A DNA stretch of 20,405 nt, from positions 1-20,405 of the IMG/VR virus record IMGVR_UViG_3300033145_001205; one strand, 5' to 3'. Shown here piece by piece: positions 16,045-20,405 of this stretch. The position numbers and the translations under genes are program-made. A model generated the notes under the pieces. It worked only from the letters and a program-made list of their open reading frames with translations, made no database searches and had not been told where the DNA came from. Every line of letters begins with the position of its first letter. Positions within the stretch are counted from its first letter, which is position 1. Source of the DNA: a virus.

Positions 16045-16326
16045 TTATTCTGCAACAAGGTCTTTGCGATTATAAGTATTACCCGTTTTTTTCTTCGTTG
16101 TTTTTTTCTTCGTTGCTTTCTTTTTCGTTGTTTTTTTCTTCGTTGCTTTCTTTTTAATGGGTGTCGAATATCCTTTCGGAGGAGCAGGGATCACTACAGG
16201 AACGCGCTTAACCTTACCAATAGCCTCAAGCACCCTAACATGTTTCTCTTTTTTTATTTCATATTCATCGCCTGGTATCCGTATCTGTTTAGCATATCCA
16301 TGACGTCTCAAAGTTTTGACCAGCAT
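16045..16326 (-). CDS. Small phage head-region protein with lysine-rich tail
   Basis: The 93-residue product belongs to no family I can name with confidence. Residues 1-40 form a compact module (LRRHGY..., IPGDEYEI, VRVLEAIGKV) of a type seen in small proteins of phage head operons. Residues 41-56 are proline-rich, and residues 58-80 are a tandem KKKATKKKTT repeat resembling a histone H1 tail. It is strongly basic and could bind DNA or the negatively charged capsid interior; this is inference. GGAG lies eight bases before the ATG. The gene sits between the capsid gene and the portal. Residues 2-40 resemble the N-terminus of the FkbM fusion protein encoded at 11334-12782. Confidence 0.75.
   Translation of the reverse strand: MLVKTLRRHGYAKQIRIPGDEYEIKKEKHVRVLEAIGKVKRVPVVIPAPPKGYSTPIKKKATKKKTTKKKATKKKTTKKKTGNTYNRKDLVAE
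16087..16155 (-). repeat. 30-bp tandem repeat encoding KKKATKKKTT
   Basis: Just over two copies of a 30-base unit encode residues 58-80 of the small basic protein. A near-identical in-frame repeat of this kind can expand or contract by slippage, so the length of the tail may vary between relatives. Confidence 0.8.
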
Positions 16327-16340
16327 TTTTCAAACTCCAG

Positions 16341-16375
16341 AAAAAAGTAATGGGGTGACCCCGAAAGGTCACCCC
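16341..16375 (-). terminator. Hairpin plus T-run after the capsid gene
   Basis: On the minus strand a 9-bp perfect stem GGGGTGACC/GGTCACCCC (16375-16367 with 16360-16352) can extend by a U-G pair to close a UUCG loop. After ATTAC it is followed by six Ts (16346-16341). It lies between the capsid stop and the next gene's Shine-Dalgarno. It fits a leaky rho-independent terminator or an mRNA-stabilising hairpin that keeps capsid transcripts above downstream ones. The five-base gap before the T-run makes it weaker than a textbook terminator, and the downstream genes must still be transcribed. Confidence 0.65.
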
Positions 16376-16386
16376 AACAACTTGGC

Positions 16387-17739
16387 TTATGACGAACTGT
16401 TGTCATAGGCTGCGTCACTAACGTAGCCTACACAATAAGAGTCTGTACGCCGTCTCTCAAAATTGATCGAACGAACAACCTTGATGGCGGTTGACTCAGT
16501 CTGGAACATATTCACGATGTTCCCGGCCATGGTCGTACCACCCTGCGATTCATTCGCAGGGGCATCGCTCATCTCGATTGTAGCTTCACGGCTAACCGAA
16601 ACCTGAACACCCGTGTCACCGATTTTATAAATCTCACGAGGGTTAAGCAGAATCAGGTGAGCTGCAGTCACATTGTCGCCCGTGATAACTGGGTCACCAA
16701 GCAATGAACCACCAGAAGAGTTGATGTCAACAAACTCAGGCTGACCCAGTGCGTTGTAAAGCATCTGGATGCTCTTCGCCAGCGCAGGATTCATCACAAA
16801 CATCAAACCAGAAGCGGTTTTGCCAGCAATGAAGTTTCCATAAAGGGTTTTGATGTCCGCGCGCAGCGCGTCAGCATCAGTCCCGGAAGCACTGTCTGCT
16901 GCAATCCCTTGCAGGATACCTTCAGGAGATACGGCTCCGACAGCAGCAGCATCACTCAGAAACGTATCATCAACGCGTTTGCTGGATGCTTCTGCCAACG
17001 TGTCACGGATGAGCGCTTCAGCAGTCGGGGAAGAATCCCGGAGCAGTTCATTTGAAACAATCGCAAGAGCTGCGACTTTCAGCGGAGCCAGATTGACCGA
17101 GCTGAAAGACTGCGCACTGGGAGCAATGGCGTTGTTTTCACCAACCCAGTACCCGGTTGCTGTGCCATCCTGACCTTTAATCTGGACGTTGGCCGGAACT
17201 TCACGCAGAGGCAGTCTATCATAGACAGTCATGCCGTGCAGATACTCAATAAAATCTCCAGTAAACCGAGCATCAGCTGCAACCAGCTCAGCGCCCCAAT
17301 CGCTGGTTCCTGACCCACCACCTTCAACGGCACTCTTAATCACATCAACAAGCATGGGATTGCTTTTACCCCAGCGTTTCTGCGCAACGGCTATCGGGGA
17401 AACGCCATCCAATTGAGCGATGGCCTTGGCAATGACCTGACGGACATAACCCTGACCCTCAAATTTGTCATCTGGATCCTCTTTTTTGACAAGGACAATC
17501 GGTGCAGTTTTGACAACGGGTTTTGGTTCAACTGCGGTCTGGGAATTAAAAATCTCAGCCTGTTTCACCCGGATATCATTATCAAGCGCTTCGATCTCGG
17601 CCACAAGCTGATCAAACTCTGCGCTATCTTCGCCAGTTGCCGTTTTCTGCTGAATTATTTCAGCAATCTCGTTCATGCGTGCAACTTTGGTGCCGCGTGA
17701 TTCTTTCAGCGCTGCGAGCTGTTCTTGTAAAGTTTTCAT
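16387..17739 (-). CDS. Putative nested scaffold-capsid product from internal start
   Basis: In-frame ATG 17739, codon 178 of the fusion gene, begins MKTLQEQLAALKE exactly where the delta-like scaffold begins. GGAG at 17751-17748 lies eight bases upstream. The product would be 450 residues without the protease domain and would supply the large excess of capsid over protease needed for assembly. Nested head genes with internal starts are known elsewhere (lambda C/Nu3). What is seen is the start and the ribosome site; actual use of the start is inferred. Confidence 0.6.
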   Translation of the reverse strand: MKTLQEQLAALKESRGTKVARMNEIAEIIQQKTATGEDSAEFDQLVAEIEALDNDIRVKQAEIFNSQTAVEPKPVVKTAPIVLVKKEDPDDKFEGQGYVRQVIAKAIAQLDGVSPIAVAQKRWGKSNPMLVDVIKSAVEGGGSGTSDWGAELVAADARFTGDFIEYLHGMTVYDRLPLREVPANVQIKGQDGTATGYWVGENNAIAPSAQSFSSVNLAPLKVAALAIVSNELLRDSSPTAEALIRDTLAEASSKRVDDTFLSDAAAVGAVSPEGILQGIAADSASGTDADALRADIKTLYGNFIAGKTASGLMFVMNPALAKSIQMLYNALGQPEFVDINSSGGSLLGDPVITGDNVTAAHLILLNPREIYKIGDTGVQVSVSREATIEMSDAPANESQGGTTMAGNIVNMFQTESTAIKVVRSINFERRRTDSYCVGYVSDAAYDNSSS

Positions 17740-18270
17740 ATTTCTATCTCCATAAAAATTAGGTTTGCCCGCAACGCCGGATTTAATTTGACGGCCAGAC
17801 GCGGCCTTAACAGTTAATATTGTCGCTTCTTGATTCGCGGGAATTGTCACTGCGGACAGCTCCAGCCAATCCCATTTAATATGATGCTTGCCCCAGCTTG
17901 ATCCCTCAATATCTAATGACTCAATGGGGAGAAACCCAATCGACAGACCGCGTACAAGCTTGTTCTTGATCATCTGCCATGCTTTGAGTAAACGATTTTT
18001 CAATTCGCCTTCTTCCGGGATGTCCGCCACTTCTCCTTCGATAGCAACACCGTCTTTACTGGGAGTCGCTTTTGTGATCCAACCGACAGGGTCAGCATGA
18101 TCGTGCTGCCAGAGAAACGGCAACGGCAATTTAAATACCGCGCCCTTAGGCTCCATGATATCCTCGACCCGATCTGAGGTAGGTGTCGATGCTATGCCGG
18201 TAAAAGTGCGTTTACCATTGGATTCACTGACACTCTTAATTTTAAAAATCGAATATGCTTTATTTAACAT
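16387..18270 (-). CDS. Fused prohead protease and HK97-fold major capsid precursor
   Basis: One 627-residue frame encodes two functions that are often separate genes. Residues 1-160 form an HK97-type prohead protease (herpesvirus-protease-like): LWQHDH (H56 as catalytic candidate), LVRGLSIGF (S110) and a WLELSAVTIPAN segment. Residues 178-250 are a helical, charged scaffold (delta-domain-like) region, then a linker, and from about 275 an HK97-fold capsid protein (GYWVGENNAI, LAPLKVAALAIVSNELL, RVDDTFLSD). The protease would cut the scaffold away during maturation. An internal ATG at codon 178 with its own strong Shine-Dalgarno suggests that a shorter 450-residue scaffold-capsid product is also made. 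The main start has AAGGA six bases upstream. The domains are recognised; the cleavage site is not located. Confidence 0.92.
   Translation of the reverse strand: MLNKAYSIFKIKSVSESNGKRTFTGIASTPTSDRVEDIMEPKGAVFKLPLPFLWQHDHADPVGWITKATPSKDGVAIEGEVADIPEEGELKNRLLKAWQMIKNKLVRGLSIGFLPIESLDIEGSSWGKHHIKWDWLELSAVTIPANQEATILTVKAASGRQIKSGVAGKPNFYGDRNMKTLQEQLAALKESRGTKVARMNEIAEIIQQKTATGEDSAEFDQLVAEIEALDNDIRVKQAEIFNSQTAVEPKPVVKTAPIVLVKKEDPDDKFEGQGYVRQVIAKAIAQLDGVSPIAVAQKRWGKSNPMLVDVIKSAVEGGGSGTSDWGAELVAADARFTGDFIEYLHGMTVYDRLPLREVPANVQIKGQDGTATGYWVGENNAIAPSAQSFSSVNLAPLKVAALAIVSNELLRDSSPTAEALIRDTLAEASSKRVDDTFLSDAAAVGAVSPEGILQGIAADSASGTDADALRADIKTLYGNFIAGKTASGLMFVMNPALAKSIQMLYNALGQPEFVDINSSGGSLLGDPVITGDNVTAAHLILLNPREIYKIGDTGVQVSVSREATIEMSDAPANESQGGTTMAGNIVNMFQTESTAIKVVRSINFERRRTDSYCVGYVSDAAYDNSSS
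17748..17751 (-). promoter_or_regulatory. Internal Shine-Dalgarno for the scaffold-capsid start
   Basis: GGAG followed by eight bases and ATG 17739, inside the linker between the protease and scaffold domains. At least as good a ribosome site as that of the full-length frame. Confidence 0.6.
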
Positions 18271-18279
18271 AGTTTTTCC

Positions 18280-19860
18280 TTACACAAAAAATAATTCATG
18301 CTCTGGTTCTTCAACGCTCAATAATCGAGCCTTTAGACCTAACGCCATTGCAGTTGCAACAGCACCGTCAATTCGAAACCGAGCTTTTGATTTATCGAGT
18401 TTTCGATTCCCGGACGGATCTTTTAAAACAACAGCATTCGAAAAGTTCCATGTCATACATGGATTGCCGTTATGTTTAAAATTGCGCTCTAAAATAGATA
18501 TCTCTAAGGCATCTATTGCGGGAGCCATGTCTTTATAACCCTGTCCCCACGGACACAGCCTCAGACCATCAGATGTCTCCGTATCTTTCCCGTCTACCCA
18601 TGCCTCAATTCCGATTGCATCCAGTTCGCGAAGAAAATCATTAATACGCCAACGGTCATAAGCTAATCCCATTACCCTGTACTGACTCATTATTTCGCCT
18701 ATCTGCTCTGCAACAAATCCATAATGGATTGTTCGCCCGGGTGCTGAGTGTATAACCTCCTGTTTAACCCAGAGAGTATACGGGACCCTATCCCGATCCT
18801 CGTGATCTTGCAACGCTTCCTCTGGTTTCCAAAACCAACACTGAGTCCGTTCACCATCATGTGCGCTAACCGCGACCAAACACGTAAGGTCGGTTACGGC
18901 CGACAAGTCAAGTGCTAAATAAATTTCTTCTCCATCTTCAAATTTACAATCTTTATCTAAACACCCCAACCACTCAGCTCGTGGAATCAGGGGGGATACT
19001 ACGCTAATGCGCTGGTTTAAATATAAGTTTCGGAATGTTGACTCAAAAGAAGGCATACGTTTTGCTCGCTGCGCCAACGCGCGGATATCATCCCATGTTC
19101 GAAAATCACCGAGCGCAGGATTCGCCTTGCCCCAAACCGATTCATCAAAAACGTTTTCCTCATCATCCGGAACCGCATATAGATGTACAACTGTGGTCGG
19201 ATCTTTACCTCGTACTCCGTCATCAATTATCAAACTCAATGTGTGTTGCGGATCTGCGCTCTGCGTACTAATGATGATAAATAGCGGTTCTGCGCGCGCT
19301 CCCATTGACGTATCAAGTACGTCAAACAAGTCCCTATTCGGAGCCTGCGCCAATTCGTCATAAATAACAACAGTCGGATTTAATCCGTGTTTTGTCCCAG
19401 CTTCAGCGCTCAAGGCTTTATAAAAACTACCAGTTCGATAGCATGCGATTGTTTTTGTTGAGTCAACCATTTTCAGCGCACCCAACAGGAAAGGCTCTGC
19501 TTTGATAATCTGACAACAGAATTTATACACCTGCGCGGCCTGTTCGCGTTCGTTCGCTGCTGAATAAATCTCTCCGTTATCTATGGACTCTGGACCGTGC
19601 AAATGGACCAACACAAGCGCGGCAATCAATGCAGTTTTTCCATTTTTGCGGGCAATAGATAGCACGGCACGCCGCACAAGGCGACGCCATTCTTTGCCGT
19701 GTTTTTTATGCGGACCATACACATCCGTGATAAATTTTATTTGGAACGGGCGAAGCTTAAATGGCTTGCCTGCTCCCTCACCGGAGGGGACTTTTAATTT
19801 TTGAATATAAGCAATAACTTTTTTGACACGAATGTCAATGCTTTTCGACTTAACGGCCAT
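18280..19860 (-). CDS. Terminase large subunit (TerL), Terminase_1 type
   Basis: Motor and nuclease that pumps DNA into the procapsid and cuts it. The 526-residue product has an N-terminal ATPase domain with the Walker A-like SIARKNGKT (R71-T76), a Walker B ending in IYDE (D168, E169) and an ISTQS coupling segment near 199. The C-terminal RNase H-like nuclease shows LALDLSAVTD (D318, D324) and a last acidic residue in RIDGAVATAMAL (D498). ATG 19860 is preferred because it gives a TGATG overlap with TerS; GTG 19863 directly before it would add one residue. The gene ends in TAA only a few bases before the capsid precursor start. The length is normal for the family. Confidence 0.95.
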   Translation of the reverse strand: MAVKSKSIDIRVKKVIAYIQKLKVPSGEGAGKPFKLRPFQIKFITDVYGPHKKHGKEWRRLVRRAVLSIARKNGKTALIAALVLVHLHGPESIDNGEIYSAANEREQAAQVYKFCCQIIKAEPFLLGALKMVDSTKTIACYRTGSFYKALSAEAGTKHGLNPTVVIYDELAQAPNRDLFDVLDTSMGARAEPLFIIISTQSADPQHTLSLIIDDGVRGKDPTTVVHLYAVPDDEENVFDESVWGKANPALGDFRTWDDIRALAQRAKRMPSFESTFRNLYLNQRISVVSPLIPRAEWLGCLDKDCKFEDGEEIYLALDLSAVTDLTCLVAVSAHDGERTQCWFWKPEEALQDHEDRDRVPYTLWVKQEVIHSAPGRTIHYGFVAEQIGEIMSQYRVMGLAYDRWRINDFLRELDAIGIEAWVDGKDTETSDGLRLCPWGQGYKDMAPAIDALEISILERNFKHNGNPCMTWNFSNAVVLKDPSGNRKLDKSKARFRIDGAVATAMALGLKARLLSVEEPEHELFFV

Positions 19861-20339
19861 CACGCACCAACCCTCAATGTTTTTCTTCCGATCAATCCCT
19901 CAAATTTGCTCTCAAGTTTTATCCCAGAGGGCATTATGATTGATGACCGAGACGACGGATCTAATCCCAACCGAGCGCCTAATATTGATATAGCGTTCAA
20001 TGCTTTGGTCTGAGCCTGGAGCGCCGGGTGCGGTTTTTCGTCTCCGCTGTTTTTAGATTTAAGGGTCAACCCCTCACGATCGAGCTGTTCTGTCGCGGTA
20101 CGATATTGCCCGGCTGCAACACAAAACGCAGATAAAATGACAGAATCCACAGCCGTATACAAATTTGGGGGCATTGAGCTTATAATTTGATTCCAGACGC
20201 CGGCCGCGTGTCCTGTTACGTATGGGGGTTTTTCTGGCCTACCTGTTGGCACCGGGGCGTTTCCGTTCAACGGACGTTTGCCCGGATTTCCTTCAATTCG
20301 TTTTAATTCGTCTGGCTTTTTTTTCCGACCTCTACCCAC
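19860..20339 (-). CDS. Terminase small subunit, P27 family (TerS)
   Basis: Recognises the phage DNA and hands it to the large terminase subunit for packaging. The 159-residue product opens with a basic GRGRKKKP stretch followed by LKRIEGNPGKRPLN, the hallmark start of P27-type small terminases, then a PYVTGHAAGVWNQI helix region. The start was set at GTG 20339: a GGAGG lies at 20352-20348, eight bases upstream, and the resulting N-terminus (MGRGRKKKP) matches the family. A longer frame from TTG 20354 would place that Shine-Dalgarno inside the gene and is less likely. The stop overlaps the TerL start as TGATG. Family identity comes from recognised sequence features, not a search. Confidence 0.9.
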   Translation of the reverse strand: MGRGRKKKPDELKRIEGNPGKRPLNGNAPVPTGRPEKPPYVTGHAAGVWNQIISSMPPNLYTAVDSVILSAFCVAAGQYRTATEQLDREGLTLKSKNSGDEKPHPALQAQTKALNAISILGARLGLDPSSRSSIIMPSGIKLESKFEGLIGRKTLRVGA

Positions 20340-20347
20340 AGCGAGAA

Positions 20348-20352
20348 CCTCC
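20348..20352 (-). promoter_or_regulatory. Shine-Dalgarno deciding the GTG start of TerS
   Basis: GGAGG on the minus strand, eight bases before GTG 20339. It supports the shorter GTG start over the upstream in-frame TTG at 20354. The rest of the right-hand edge (20353-20405) shows no gene and no promoter I can support. Confidence 0.7.
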
Positions 20353-20405
20353 AAAACAACGAGTATTAAGGTGACGACCCAAAAACGCGGAAATTAACGT
20401 GTGAC

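Noticed and set aside
16387-16570. Separate small gene at the end of the capsid frame
   Set aside because: Reading is continuous with the capsid protein; no new start or ribosome site.
20353-20405. Promoter or end of an upstream gene at the right edge
   Set aside because: Only about 50 bases are available and no convincing -35/-10 pair or coding signature is visible.

Overview
The window is the late structural region of a tailed phage or prophage with a non-contractile (siphovirus) tail. Every convincing gene lies on the minus strand, so the operon reads from right to left (position 20405 down to 1). No integrase, repressor, lysis gene, tRNA or host gene is visible. I therefore cannot say whether this is an integrated prophage or a free virus. 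The HK97-type head proteins together with the tail-tip set DUF1833, NlpC/P60 peptidase and TipJ-like protein suggest a phage of a Gram-negative (probably proteobacterial) host; that is an inference from family knowledge.

Layout in transcription order: packaging (P27-type TerS, TerL); a fused prohead protease/major capsid precursor with an internal start; a hairpin with a downstream T-run; a small lysine-tailed protein; the portal; a collagen-like protein; a gp6-type head-tail connector carrying a strongly acidic insert. Next come four genes that are not normal morphogenesis genes: a Maf/DUF115-like protein, a Maf/DUF115-like domain fused to an FkbM methyltransferase, a second SAM methyltransferase and a GT9-like glycosyltransferase. 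The morphogenesis order then resumes with head closure, HK97 gp10-like, DUF3168 tail terminator, major tail protein, and tail assembly chaperones G and G-T joined by a -1 frameshift. It ends with the tape measure, two small related tail proteins, DUF1833, the NlpC/P60 peptidase and a TipJ-like central fibre/host-specificity protein that runs off the left edge.

The genes are packed as a single operon, with stop/start overlaps at most junctions (TGATG, ATGA, TAATG, TTGA). Most starts have a clear Shine-Dalgarno sequence; TerS appears to use GTG and the FkbM fusion TTG.

The most interesting material is the glycan-type cassette placed inside the head-tail connector block, close to a collagen-like protein. 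Its fusion enzyme carries an N-terminal module of about 35 residues resembling the start of the small lysine-tailed protein encoded next to the capsid. One reading is that the phage decorates its own virion with a methylated glycan; this is a hypothesis. No stretch longer than about 70 bases lacks a gene.
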